NCBI GenBank assembly: GCA_001683735.1
Contig: LUGG01000011.1
Location: 992,001-1,056,000, forward strand
Reading direction: 5' to 3'
Length of the DNA: 64,000 bases
From: Grifola frondosa
Taxonomy: Eukaryota > Basidiomycota > Agaricomycetes > Polyporales > Grifolaceae
This document shows positions 11,678 through 23,330 of the stretch, piece after piece. Position 1 is the first letter of the stretch, and the number at the start of each line of letters is the position of its first letter. The position numbers were made by a program, and so were the translations under genes. The notes under the pieces were generated by a model. It was not told the DNA's origin. It worked only from the letters and a program-made list of their open reading frames with translations, and made no database searches.

Positions 11678-14402
11678 ATGTCCCCTGCCGGTTGGGCCAT
11701 CTGGTCGGCGTTGGGATTCTCAAGCCCATTCAAAGGACGTGCTTCCACTCCTCCACCATCTGGCATATATGAAGCAAGGACCCCCACTCATGGCAATCGC
11801 GATTGCCGCCCAGTTATGGACACTCCCGTGTCCAGGAATGAAAACAGTGCTCAGGCTCTGGGTTTCGAGTCGGACGACGCCAAGAGTCGTTACCGAAGGA
11901 TGGTAGATGAGGCGGAGCAAACCACGCTAGGTCCAATGCCAATCCAAGAATTTCTCACTGTCTTTTTGCCTCTACAAGATGAGACGGTCCTCAATGACAT
12001 GCCTTCCCCGTTGTATGCATTTAGGAAGATTCCCGAAAGTCCTAAAGATGAGTCTGAGATTTATGACCCATTGGTGAGCATAATATTTGTTGCATATACA
12101 CGTCAAACGAGGACTGATGATGTTTACGCCACCAGATCCTTTCAATGAATGGGGAAGAGGGACAGCCATCTCGTTGTCCAGGCATCATATTCATGAACAC
12201 GTCCAACCGAGTCGAATATCCGAACAAGCGTGGATCCATGAAACCAGACGTATGTGGCTACACCGAGCAGTACACAGAACTTGTTCAGGTTCAAGGCACT
12301 ACGTCCAAGGGTCATACCCAGATGGGATACGCGGATCTATTCTTCGAGATCAAGAAATTACACGAGCTTGACTTTTTTTCAGATCCGCCACCAGGTTCAA
12401 CTGCCGCCGAGCGTCAAACCTTCACATTTGTTCTGAATAGGAAGAACTATAGTCAGACGAACTTTCAGTATGCAAAAGATGCGTTTGGACAGAACGTCGC
12501 ATATGCTACAGAAATCTGTGCTCGGCAGCATCGATGTTTTTGTTTCTCTGTCTCTCTGGCCGGCCCTTTCGCTCGCTTCATACGCTGGGACCGTGCGGGC
12601 GCAATCGCTACAGAATCATTCAACATCCGCGAGCATCCTGAGTATCTGTGTGAGTTCCTCTGGCGATACTCTCATGTCTCAGATCAAGGCAGAGGTTACG
12701 ATATGACAGTCCAAATGGCAACCAAGAAAGAAGAGGCACTGTTCAAAGAGGCGATCTCCAGGAAAGTGGAAGAACAGCTCGGACCGCTTCTCGAGAAGAG
12801 CATTACGGATTATGACAAATTGACGAAGAGAAAGAAGAAGACGAGTAAGCGGGCCGCCTTGGAGGATGCAATCAAAGAGCATTACAAGGCGGGTGTCGTC
12901 ACCGCGGTATCTATGACGGGTCCCGATTGTGGCGGTGGTCAGACTCGTCGGCTTCTCATTTCTCGGCCGACACGTTCACCTCTGTCACTAGCTAGCCGCG
13001 GTACGAGGGCATACCGGGCATTGGACACCACTCTTCTCCGCATCGTATTTTTGAAAGATACCTGGCGATATGACATTGATCGAATGGATCAGGAGGGGGA
13101 TGTTTTGCTAAGGCTCAATCAATTGGAAAATTAACCATGTCCCAGAAGTTTTGTACCATGGAGACATATTGTACGAGCAGTGGGGTGCAGGATACGGTGG
13201 ATGTGGTGAGTCAACTAATTGTTCTCTGATTTCTACGTAGCTTACCGGAAAACAGAAGGAATGTCGCAGTTGACGCGGACCCATGAATTCCGTGATGCGG
13301 ACTGGGTTTGTGGCCAGAACCATCGAGTCGTGAAGCATGCACATTACCGCTTGGTAGAAGGAACAGTCGGTTATGGACTGGAGCGGTTTTCGGGAACAAA
13401 CGAACTCCTTCACGCTACTTATGACGTCTTTCAATGTGAGCATCTGAATTCTTCCTTCGTACCTTCTTAAATCAACAGGGCTCCCACAGGCATGTTGGAT
13501 GCATACAACAAGGATCAACGCATCCATCGTGATGTCAGTCTCAGTAACATTATTCTTCACAGAGATGGGACTGGTGTACGCCGAGGATACCTTGTCGATT
13601 GGGAGCTCTCATGTCGCCCGGATCTCAAGGGCGAAGCTCGTGACTACTGGAGAACTGTCAGTCCCACGCCGTATTTAGTCGGTCTGTACTGACATACAAT
13701 GCAATAGGCTACATATCATCCCGTGTCCTGGAAAACCAACTCGTTCAACATTCACTCCAGGACGACATGGAATCTATGCTCTATGTGGTCCTGTACTGCA
13801 GTCTACGCTGGCTACCACATAGTTTATCGGCGGACGATACTTCGCGCACAATTCAAGCACTATTTGAACCCCATAGCAAGGTTGGCGATAGCTTCTTAGG
13901 CGGCTTTGCCAAATCCTCAAACATGTTTTCTCGGACATTCATGGGGAGAATTACGTTCAAGAACTCGATACTGCATGAATGGTTGAACACTGTAATGAAC
14001 TATCATCATCCACGAGCGGAACAAGCGCGACGGGGTCAAATTTGCAAGTGGGACGATCCTCGGCACCTCGATACTTTTTGGGGGGATCTGTTGAAGACAT
14101 CTGCTTTGCCCGAAGATGATAAGGTTGACCATCACTTGCCAAATTCCCCGCGAGACCCGAGGAGAGACCCTTATGAGCCTACCCTTCCCAGCAAAAGCCT
14201 AGGAAAGCGGAAGAAGTCACAGACACCATCCGAAAGCCAGGTAATCGAATGCAATGGGAGCACATCAATTCACCCCAAGACGTCTTTGCCACGAGGAAGA
14301 TCACGTACTGGGGGTAGTAACTCTCAAGGAAGCACAAATGAAGCGGAACACCGAAGCGCCAAACGAAGACCTCAGAAGAAAATACGGGTTAGTGTGCTGT
14401 GA
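11678..14402 (+). pseudogene. FunK1-type kinase, copy B, with two frame lesions
   Basis: Parallel to copy D. Exons: 11678-12073, 12136-13205, 13241-13435, 13490-13656, 13708-14402. Kinase motifs present: VCGQNHRVVKHAHYR, catalytic loop IHRDVSLSNIIL, VDWELS in the DFG position. Two lesions separate it from D. First, an A-run at about 13127-13130 is one base too long, which creates a stop at 13132-13134; beyond it the frame INHVPEVLYHGD resumes. Second, at the start of exon 5 about 10 bases corresponding to the GTWQFMS-type activation-segment motif of D are missing, shifting the frame again before LVQHSLQDDMESM. The second lesion is not a homopolymer change and would damage the kinase core. The intron before exon 3 is only 35 nt as drawn (44 nt with an alternative donor at 13197). 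Likely a decayed gene, unless splicing bypasses the damage. Confidence 0.65.
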
Positions 14403-14639
14403 TTTGGCAGGCACAGCTCACATGCAGACGGCATTTTGGTGTTGTATCTTATCGGTTTGACATCTTTTCGTTATAGTAGTCTCTAATGTAATCATATCTA
14501 TGATTTCGTCTTGACGGCTGTTGTACTAATATAGAACATAAGATTAAATGTACCAACGTCTGGCCTGCAGTGTGTTTTCTCCGGGCCCCGGCGATCAATG
14601 TGCTTCATGACATGGTAGTTAAGCTACATTCCGGCAGTC

Positions 14640-14860
14640 CTGTCATGCTAATGTGAGCCTTCCGGCCAAAGTCAGTCTGGATTTGTTCTTAGAGCTACTC
14701 TTGCTAATAAATATCCGCTCACAGATCCCAGAGAATATTAATTATGGTTCTGAGCGCACGGTGCCTGTCGGGGCTGACGCTGTCGCTGCCGTACTTTACG
14801 ATCTCTGGGTTTGACCGGCTCTTGAACTGCGGCTGGAGGCGAAGGGCTTAACACTGAAGT
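14640..14860 (+). pseudogene. Alcohol dehydrogenase scrap
   Basis: The stretch reads NVSLPAKVSL, then after a short gap IPENINYGSE and a VAAVLYDLWV-like end, matching the middle exon of the broken zinc-type dehydrogenase at 24690-25923 in residues and spacing. It ends abruptly after about 200 bases between FunK1-B and the inverted acidic fragment. No start, no splice frame; a dispersed relic. Confidence 0.6.
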
Positions 14861-14869
14861 ATGGGAGAA

Positions 14870-16004
14870 TATCTTCGCCCGGTCCTTGGAAGCATGTGAG
14901 CACCAAACGGGATACGAATAGACAATGCAATTGATGATTCAGAGGTGGACTCAGACTCGTCATATACATATATCATCTCCTGTAAGTCATTGGTGGAAGA
15001 TTCGTCGTCCACAGAAATGTCCTCGTCTGATTCGCCAGCGGAAGATTCGTCCTCCATAGAAACGTTATCGTCCGATTCTTCAACGGAGAGTTTTCCATCT
15101 ACGGAGATATCCACGTCCGAGTCGTGGGCTGAGGATTTGACCTGGTCTTCTTCGGAGTGGCTCTCGACCTGTTGCGACGCAGCGTCAAGTTCATTGGACC
15201 CGCCCGCTATGTTCCATCGAGATGTCGCTCCTTGGCTTGCGAGCACTGGCATAAGCAGACTCAATGTCGCTGATTGAATCGCAAACTTTGGCGCAATCAA
15301 GCTCGACATCGCTGCCTGCCTTGCGTACGATGGTGTCGTCTAGACTCGTCGGTAATGTAGAGAATAAATATTCGTCTTTATCGACAGATAAGCAGACCAA
15401 CATAGTAGCAATTCCGTCGAATTTATGCTGTTCTGATGCCTCGCATGGAGACATCCGTGGCAGGATGGAGGGCACCTCGCTACTACACGAATGACGAACT
15501 GAGTACGATGTTGGAACATAAATCAGCAACAATACTCACAGTATATGGGCACCTTCGAAGGATGCCATTCCGATTGCCTTCATAAGAGAGTACCACAATG
15601 GTGTCGTCGGGCACGCATTGCCGTAGCTTTGCTGCGCGGCAAGCTGGCGTAACCCGACAGCGGTCGAAAGGACCGTGTCAAAGACGCCTTTCAGTTTCAT
15701 ACGTGCGCTGCAGTCTCGTTGACAAGGAGAACAAGCCGGATTTGATGGGAACCTGAAAAACAAATTCGTGCACCGGTGTCGAAGGCTCAGTGAGGACAGA
15801 AACGTCGGATTCGACAGCAGTCAAACAGGCAGGAAGAGGTTGAGACAGAGTCAATGCCAGACATCTGACCGGAGAAGGCCATTGAGAGGGGTCTAATATA
15901 TAGTGGTATTCAGGGTATCGGGAATACATGTCGCAGCCAGAGAAGTAGCAGGCAAGGAAAGTGGCGGAAGAAGAATAAGTAGAGCTGAGTTCGGCCAAAT
16001 TCAC
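14870..16004 (-). pseudogene. Inverted, broken relative of the left-edge acidic gene
   Basis: On the minus strand the order is a KSGLFSLST block, then FDTVLSTAVGLRQLAAQQ, WYSLMKAIGMASFEGAHIL followed by a donor (GTGAGT at about 15534), DGIATMLVCLSVDKDEYLFS, and finally the acidic Ser/Asp/Glu repeats with SFGAHMLPRTGRRYS, which match residues at 21-340 of the left-edge gene closely. The copy ends inside that block (about 14870) without the later exons, and the reading frame breaks near 15700, so it is not a full gene. It shows what probably lies upstream of base 1 in the left-edge gene. Confidence 0.6.
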
Positions 16005-17235
16005 GGTCTCAAACCGTGAGTGTTACATGGGGTCACGGACGTCACGAAGCGGTCACCTGCCCCAGGCTTGACCAGGCTTGAGTGCCAAGCTGTGACTGCC
16101 TCAAACAGCAGTCCCGAGCACATAATAAAATACAATTTCATTTCGAGATAATATAGAGAGCTATTATATACAGAGCATCCAAAATTTTGAGACAGAATGA
16201 GGCGCGACGGGGGAAAGGGAGGCCAATGCATGTTTGCGCCGAGGCAGCCACCAAGGCGCGAGGCGAAACCGTAAATTGACGCGCTGAAACCGTGAATTTA
16301 CCGGTGAGAATGAAGCTGAGGAGGGGGTGGAATTTGGCAGGGCGCCGCGCGACAGCGGGCGCGAAATTTTGCGTGATGGGGTAAATTCACGGTCTCGGAT
16401 TTACGGTCTCGCGTACCTGCACTAGGGCTGTCCAAATACGATTAAATACACTCGAAGCGCAATAATTATTGATACATATCAATACTTCGACACCGCCGAG
16501 AAGTATTTATTTTTACTGAATTGTATCGTATTGTATTCGTATTGTATTCGTATGTAATTCTATTTATTGTGGATTGAAATACATCCAGGTACATGACGTC
16601 AACGTGACATTGTCTCCCAAGCCCCGCTTCAGCCACACCTCGATGACCACCGTCTTCGACGCGGATTCGGCAGTCATCGAAGAGCGTGCATCCGAGAGGG
16701 TGTGTCTACTCTGTGACAATAAATCCTCGACCGACACACTGACTCCGGGAATGGCAAGAACATCCCGTGCAATGCGAGAATGTGTCGGAAACTGTAGTGT
16801 ATGAGTCTAAAATCAGTAAGAAAACTTCAAACTTGGGTATGCTGAGACATTCTGTATGGAGAAGGCCAAACCGGTGCACTTCCGTCAAATTTCGCCCATC
16901 TCAGCTCGAAAAATCTGTGCTTCCGGTATTATAAAAATATGATTAAATACAGCACCCGTAATATATTGTATTGTATTTTAATGTATTGAATTCAATGATA
17001 TTCTGCAGGAAAAGAATACAGCCGAGGGTCATATTTAATCATATTTAATCAGTATTCTGAGATTATAATGCATTATATTTTTATTCTTGGACAGCCCTAA
17101 CCTGCACGGCAGGACCGTCACGCTTTGGGCGCTGGGAACGGTCAGGTGATGCGTTACTTCGAGACCGTAAACCCCAGCGGGGGGCGGCGTGACGAAACAG
17201 TAAATGTGCGTGACAGAACCGTGAATATAACGGAA
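16000..17235. repeat. Dispersed ACCGTGAATTTA-type motif cluster at the duplication junction
   Basis: Short related motifs recur in both orientations: TTCACGGTCTC followed by AAACCGTGAG (16000-16020, an inverted pair around CTCAA), AAACCGTAAATT (about 16266), GAAACCGTGAATTTACCGG (about 16285), TAAATTCACGGTCTC and TTTACGGTCTCGCG (16381-16412), GAGACCGTAAAC (17161), AAACAGTAAATG (about 17195) and GAACCGTGAATATAACGG (about 17216). The surrounding sequence is GC-rich and shows no coding pattern. The hAT element at 16423-17099 interrupts this field. I do not know what the motif represents; an old repeat family or a binding-site array are both possible. Confidence 0.6.
16423..17099. mobile_element. 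Non-autonomous hAT-type element (MITE-like), 677 bp
   Basis: The element starts TAGGGCTGTCCAA and ends TTGGACAGCCCTA, a 13-bp perfect terminal inverted repeat. It is flanked by ACCTGCAC at 16415-16422 and again at 17100-17107, an exact 8-bp target-site duplication, which is the hallmark of hAT transposons. The interior is AT-rich with short iterations of GTATTGTATTC near 16515-16555 and similar ATTTAATC iterations near 17030-17050. No transposase frame is present, so movement would depend on an enzyme supplied elsewhere. The perfect duplication and repeats suggest a fairly recent insertion. Confidence 0.9.
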
Positions 17236-17412
17236 GAAGCTGAACTTGGAACTACATATATGGACACCGTCACACTCACACACCGTCATGCCCGATGAAG
17301 ACCACGTCTCACGTGACATGAACACGCCGGTGAGAGTGTGGCTCACCTAAGTTCTTTTGTGATTACCATACTGCTCGAAGAATTCTATCAAGCTGCGATC
17401 TTACTGTCCATC

Positions 17413-20073
17413 ATGATTCCACGAGGGAATGCATCCTCGAGCGCGTTCAACGTCCCCATGGCCCTTCATCTCAGTGGCGAACAAACTGGTGGTTTCAACC
17501 CCAAGCATGCTAAATCTCGCAACTCAAGGAACGTCCAGGAGGCAGAGAAGTTCATACTGGGACCTATGCCGATTCAAGATTTCCTCGATGCCTTCCTTGA
17601 AGACTCCGCATCGGACGAGAAAAAAACCACATGCGTTCGAGCAGGAATGCTTTCAATGCCGTACCACAGCGCGGTGAGAAAGCCTCAGATATCACGGAAC
17701 CTCTGGTATGTCCATCGATGTTCGGGTCCGTCTTCTTGTTTGATGGCGATGATAACCTCCTGTCCTTTCAAGCTCACTGCGCTGAGGTCCAGCACAAAAT
17801 ACAAGTCTCGTTGTCCAGGATTCAGCTTCCAAAACACCTCCGCACGCATCAGACACGCGCAGCGTCTGAGTTCGATGAAGCCTGACATCATTTGCTTCGC
17901 ATCGCGTCATTTGGATGCAGTGAAATCGTCAAGTAGGCGGTCTCGCGCAGATCTGGGCTACGCCGCACTCTTCATCGACGTCAAACCAGACCCGGAACAA
18001 GATTTCTTCACCGACCCGCCACCTGATGCTGATGCCGATGCTCTGGACTCTCATCAATTCATTTTGAACATAGATGACGAGGATACTCGGCAACAAGCGA
18101 GTCGTGCATTGGGACAACACATATCGTACGTTACGGAGGTGTGCGCGAGACAGCATCGCACGTTCTGCTATTCAATATCTATGGCTGGTTCTTTGGCTCG
18201 GCTTATACGATGGGATCGTTCTGGTGCGATCGTCACGGAGTCCTTCGACATCCGAGAACACCCAGGACATTTGTGCGAATTCTTATGGCGGTTCTCGCAG
18301 GTGTCCGACGTTGAGCGAGGGTATGATCCGACTGTCGGTCCGGCGGGCGAGGGAGAAGAGAGACTATTCCGCGAGGCCATTACGACGTATGTGAAACTAC
18401 AACTTGATGTGGAGGAAGACGAGCTCAGGCAAGCTGTTCGTGAGCATTACAAGCGTGGGGCGGTCTCGGCGATCCACGTAACTGTCAAGGATGACGATGG
18501 CTACCACAATCGTCGATTCATTGTCTCTCGACCTATGATGTCTCCACTGTGGCTCGTCGGTCGTGGTACTCGTGGGTATTGGGCGGTGGATGCGGACAGC
18601 CACCAGGTTGTCTTCCTGAAAGATACATGGAGATACGATGGAGAGGACGACGATCGAGAGGGCAATATTCTTGATGGCCTAAATGATCTAGGCGTCCGTT
18701 ATGTACCTACAGTCTTATGTCACGGAGACGTCCCCAAGGATGCCTTGGAACAGTTGGAAAGAAATGACCCTGGTATGTGGTTTTTGCTCTTTAGGTACAT
18801 GTATATTGATGTTTGACGTATTACCAGGTTTCGACTTTCAACGCACGTTGACGGGCAGGTACGAGTCCAGAGTGTGGGTGTGCGGTGCTAAGCAGCGGAA
18901 GCGGAAGATATCTGTATCGTCACACTTTCATTATCGATTAGTCGAGAAGACGGTTGGATACAGCCTGAAGCGATTCAAGGGATCTGAGGAGTTGTTTCAC
19001 TCGACCTACGACGTATTTCAAGGTATGCATAGTTCGACCTAACTTGTTTGCTTGACATTCTCATTTCGCTCCGTAGCTATGTTGGACGCGTTCAACAAAG
19101 ACAGCCGGATTCACAGAGACATAAGCCTTGGCAATATCATTCTCGTAAAGGAGCCAGAAACTCTTGTACGGCGAGGGTATCTCATCGACTGGGAGGTTTC
19201 ATGTAAGGTCGATATTGAGGGTCGGGCATGCAATGTGGGACGCGCGGCAAGTAACGTTCCTTTTTCAGTGATCTACAGATAAATTGATAGCTCATGATAT
19301 AGGGTACCTGGCAATATATGTCCTGCATGGCGTTGTTAAACGACCAGATTGTGCACACCTTGCAAGACGATATGGAATCGCTATTCTACGTCTTGCTACA
19401 CTGCTGCTTCCGATGGTTGCCCCATTCTGACACCGTGGAGTCAGTAACAGAAAGGATCAACGCCCTATTCCACGAATCTCATTATCTTCGTGGTCGGATG
19501 CTGGGCGGCGACGCCAAACTTTCCTTACTGAACACAAGGACGTACATCCGAGATATGGACTGGGTCAATATGAGCATACAAGAATGGCTCAATTCTGTTT
19601 TGGATTACCGCAGTCCATCCAATCCTTCGACCCCGCTTAGACTGCGCGAAAAATGGACCAATCCAAAGCATCTCAACGAATTTTGGAGCGGTTTTCTGAC
19701 TTCTCACACTTTGGAGGCAAACGATAGAATCGAGCGCGATCTACCAGACTCGGCGTCAGATTCAGAGTCAATAGCTTTGACTGCCGATTCTTCCCCGGCT
19801 CCATCGATGAATCAAAATTCATACGATGCCCTACCCCCCCATCAAGCTCGGGAGATGCAGAAATCGAAACTCGTTGATGGGCCTGCCACACGATTGAGGA
19901 TGCGAGCCGTTCAGCCGCAGGGGAGCTCAAACAAGCGAACATCCAGTGGACCGGTGCCAGCGCCCGTCAAAAACACTATAAAGAAACGGAAAACAGCTGC
20001 TCGAGGTAGGGGTAGGGGAACCGCCCCTTCAAGCAGGAGGCCGGGGCCACGTAAGGAGCAATCCCAGGGTTGA
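17413..20073 (+). CDS. FunK1-type fungal protein kinase, copy C (about 809 aa after one frame correction)
   Basis: Near-identical sister of copy A. Exons: 17413-17705, 17773-18772, 18828-19022, 19077-19246, 19303-20073. Intron 4 keeps the GCAAGT donor of copy A, while intron 3 uses GTATGC where A has GCAAGT. Exon 1 is one base shorter than in A: an A-run at 17620-17626 (seven A) replaces the CGAAAAAA of copy A and shifts the frame before the SRNAFNAVPQRG block; exon 2 onward is in the conserved frame. Kinase motifs: VCGAKQ, IHRDISLGNIIL, IDWEVS, GTWQYMS, LQDDMESLFYVLLH. The tail is basic with GRGRG repeats. If the lost base is real, translation from 17413 would fail after about 70 residues. 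Confidence 0.85.
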
Positions 20074-20407
20074 ATTCCAATGAATGCACTTGGTGCGTTC
20101 GATCACACGCCCTTCGCGTAGTCTCGTATCACTACTTGTTGTACTTCTTACAGTAAATTTATACCAATAGATTCACATTGGCTAAGACGAATTTAACTCC
20201 CTCTGTAATATAACATAAGGAAAGCAAGCGAATTCCTGTCATTCAATGATTCGGAAGGACCACTAGGAGACTAGCGAGTGGCATTGGCGGTCACGGTGTC
20301 ACAGTGGCTCAAGTTTCATTTCTGGCCACAAATGAAGTGGCGCGCATTGATCACAGGCTCTTGACGCTTTCCTTGTTCCACCACTCCCTATACGTATCTC
20401 GCCTGTC
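20074..20407. other. Intergenic between FunK1-C and FunK1-D
   Basis: AT-rich 3' flank of copy C followed by the promoter of copy D. It corresponds in position to 11379-11677 between A and B. No coding pattern or motif beyond ordinary AT-rich tracts. Confidence 0.5.
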
Positions 20408-23239
20408 ATGCGGCCAGGACTAGCAAAGGTCGCATCCATCTTGTCCGTCTTAAGATTCTTAACCAACACCGCTGAGGAACGTGCTGCTACTCCTCCTCCT
20501 TCTGAAGTTGATGAACCGAAAACCCCCATTCATCACACACTCGATGACCACCGCCGTGCGGCTCTAGATACCCCCGTGACCAGGAATGAGAATAGCGCTC
20601 AGGCCTTCGGATTTGACGAACAGGACGCCAAACATCGTTACCAGAGGCTCATCGATGAAGCAAAGGAACAAGTTTTAGGACCTATGCCGATCCAACAGTT
20701 CCTCGACGAATTCCTGCCGATGCATGATTCTATTGAGGAGAGGGCGGGAATGCTTTCAGCATTAAACGCGTTTCGCAATGTTCCTGAGAGTGCTGATCAT
20801 GAGCGTGATATTTACGATCCACTGGTAAGTCTCATTGTCGTCAACATTTACACCATCTACATCATCGCTTGCTCAAATAGATTTTGGCGCTGAATCAGCA
20901 AGAAGGACAAAAATCTCGCTGTCCCGGCTTCACCTTCATGGACACATCAACCCGAGCGGAATACCACAATAGACCTGGGTCTATGAAGCCGGATGTGTGC
21001 TGTTATGCAAACGAGTACGCCAACACGGTTCGGGTCCCTGGCGCTACCTTCAAGGCTCGCACACAGATGGGATATGCGGCTCTGTTTTTTGAGATCAAGA
21101 AATTACCTAGCCTTGATTTTTTTTCAGATCCACCACCAGGATTGGACGCTATTGAACGCTTGATGTGGCCATTTGTTTTTAGCAGGCAAATCGAACAAAG
21201 CGTACTTCCAACATGCAAAGGAGGCGTTTGGTCAAAATGTCGCATATGCTACTGAAATCTGTGCTCGCCAGCATCGCTGCTTCTGCTTCTCCGTCTCTCT
21301 GGCTGGTTCTTTTGCCCGCCTCATGCGTTGGGACCGTGCGGGCGCTATTGCTACAGAATCTTTCGATATTCGTGAGCATCCCGAGCTTCTATGCGAATTT
21401 CTGTGGCGATTCTCTCAGGTCTCAGACCAAGGAAGAGGATACGACATGACAGTCCAAATGGCAACCGAAGAAGAAGCGGCATTATTCAAAGAGGCGATTT
21501 CCAGGAAAGTGGAAGAACAGCTCGGATCGCTTCTCGAGAAGAGCATTCCAGATTACGACAAATTGACGAAAAGGAAGAAGAAGGCGAGTAAGCAGGCCGC
21601 TTTGGAGGATGCGATCGGAGAGCATTACAGGGCAGATGTCGTCACGGTGATATCTATGTTTGTTAAGGATGCCGAATTTGGTGGCGGTCAGACGCATCGA
21701 CTGATCATTTCTCGACCAACGAGCTCGCCTTTGTCGCTTGCTAGTCGCGCTACCAGGACATATTGGGCGTTTGATACTACGCTTTGCCGGGTTGTCTTTC
21801 TGAAAGACACTTGGCGATATGACATCGATCGGATGCCTCCGGAGGGCAATATTCTGCTGGGACTTAATCGATTGGGCGTTCGCTTTGTTCCAGAACTTTT
21901 ATACGATGGAGATGTTCAGTCAGAGGTGTCGGACAATTCTTACAGTGCAGCCGGTGAGCTGAAAACCTGTTTTGTTCTAGTCGACAAAGTTTCTGATGAA
22001 ATTTACAGGGGTGGCCTTTCAGATAACGCGCACTCATGAATTTCGTCTTGCGGAATGGGTCTGCGGAACCAATCATCGAGTTGTGAAGCACGCGCATTAT
22101 CGTATGATAGAAGCAACAGTTGGTTATTCCCTCCAACGGTTCGCGGGGACAAACGAACTTCTCAATGTCACGTATGATGTCTTCCAATGTGGGTACCTAG
22201 GTTGTATCCTTGCGATACTTTCGGTTTGACCGTTTTGATAGGCATGCTGGATGCATATCACAAGGACCAACGAATTCATCGCGACATCAGTGTCGGTAAC
22301 ATAATTATTTATAGAGATGGGACCGGTGTGCGCCGGGGATATCTTGTCGACTGGGAACTCTCTTGTCGGCCTGATTTCAAGGGCAAAGCCCGTGACTATT
22401 GGCGAACCGTAAGTGGTTCTCTTCGCCTGTCCCGTGTTCCCACACTGATATACATATTGCAATAGGCTACCTGGCAGTTTATGTCTACTCGCATACTGGA
22501 TGCTAGCCAAAGAGTTCAACACTCCCTTCAAGATGACATGGAGTCGCTGCTCTACGTGGTGCTTTACTGCAGCTTGCGTTGGCTATCACACAATCTACCG
22601 GGAGAAGACCTGTATTCCACGATGCAGCTGCTATTCCAACATCATGGCAAGGTCTCTGGTAAAGATGTGGGCGGAGGCGGCAAATCGTCCAACATGCTAT
22701 ACCGAACATATACGAATGACGTTAGGTTCGAAAATCCATTGTTGCATCACTGGCTCAACACAGTGATGGACTACCACAGGTTGCCTGATGACCGTGGAGG
22801 GCCAGATCCTTCCAAATGGGAAAATCCAAACTATCTGAACACGTTCTGGAAGAATTTCCTGCAGATATCCACATTGCCGACCAATGATAGAGTTGAACAT
22901 GAATTGCCTAATCCACCTCGGGATCCGGCGAAAGACCCTCATGAAGCGACAGTCCCGAGCACCAGTAATAGCCTAGGGAAGCGGAAGGAGTCCTCGTCTC
23001 CTCCCGAGGATGAGCCCATCGAAGGAAATGTGGCTCAACGCAATCTCACCACCGACAGGAGCACGGAGTCGACTCAGCCCACGGTCACTCATAGGCGCTC
23101 TCTCAGGCTGGGGTCGAAGTCGAATGCACGAGGATGTGAGAACACCTTGACGACAACGTCAAACAACTACGATAAATCCGCTGGACATGCAAACACAAAG
23201 GGAAGACCTAAAAAGAAGGTGCGGTTCAGTGCCCAATGA
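20408..23239 (+). CDS. FunK1-type fungal protein kinase, copy D (about 869 aa after one frame correction)
   Basis: Exons: 20408-20824, 20881-21953, 22009-22188, 22242-22408, 22466-23239, all GT-AG. The N-terminus (TPPPSEVDEPKTP, LGPMPIQQFLDEF) parallels copy B. A T-run at 21176-21180 is one base too long: before it the frame gives PFVF, after it the conserved GKSNKAYFQHAKEAFGQN. Kinase motifs: VCGTNHRVVKHAHYR, IHRDISVGNIII, VDWELS, ATWQFMS, LQDDMESLLYVVLYCSLRW. It also has a basic ERVEEQLGSLLEK coiled segment and a Lys/Arg-rich C-terminal tail that may be a nuclear signal. Apart from the T-run it looks intact, unlike B. Confidence 0.85.
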
Positions 23240-23330
23240 TACGATGATTGGTTATGGCCCTCTTGCGAGTTTCGGTATCGGCATGTACTTTTCCTTGATA
23301 TATAACCGTAACAGTATGGCCATTGATGTA

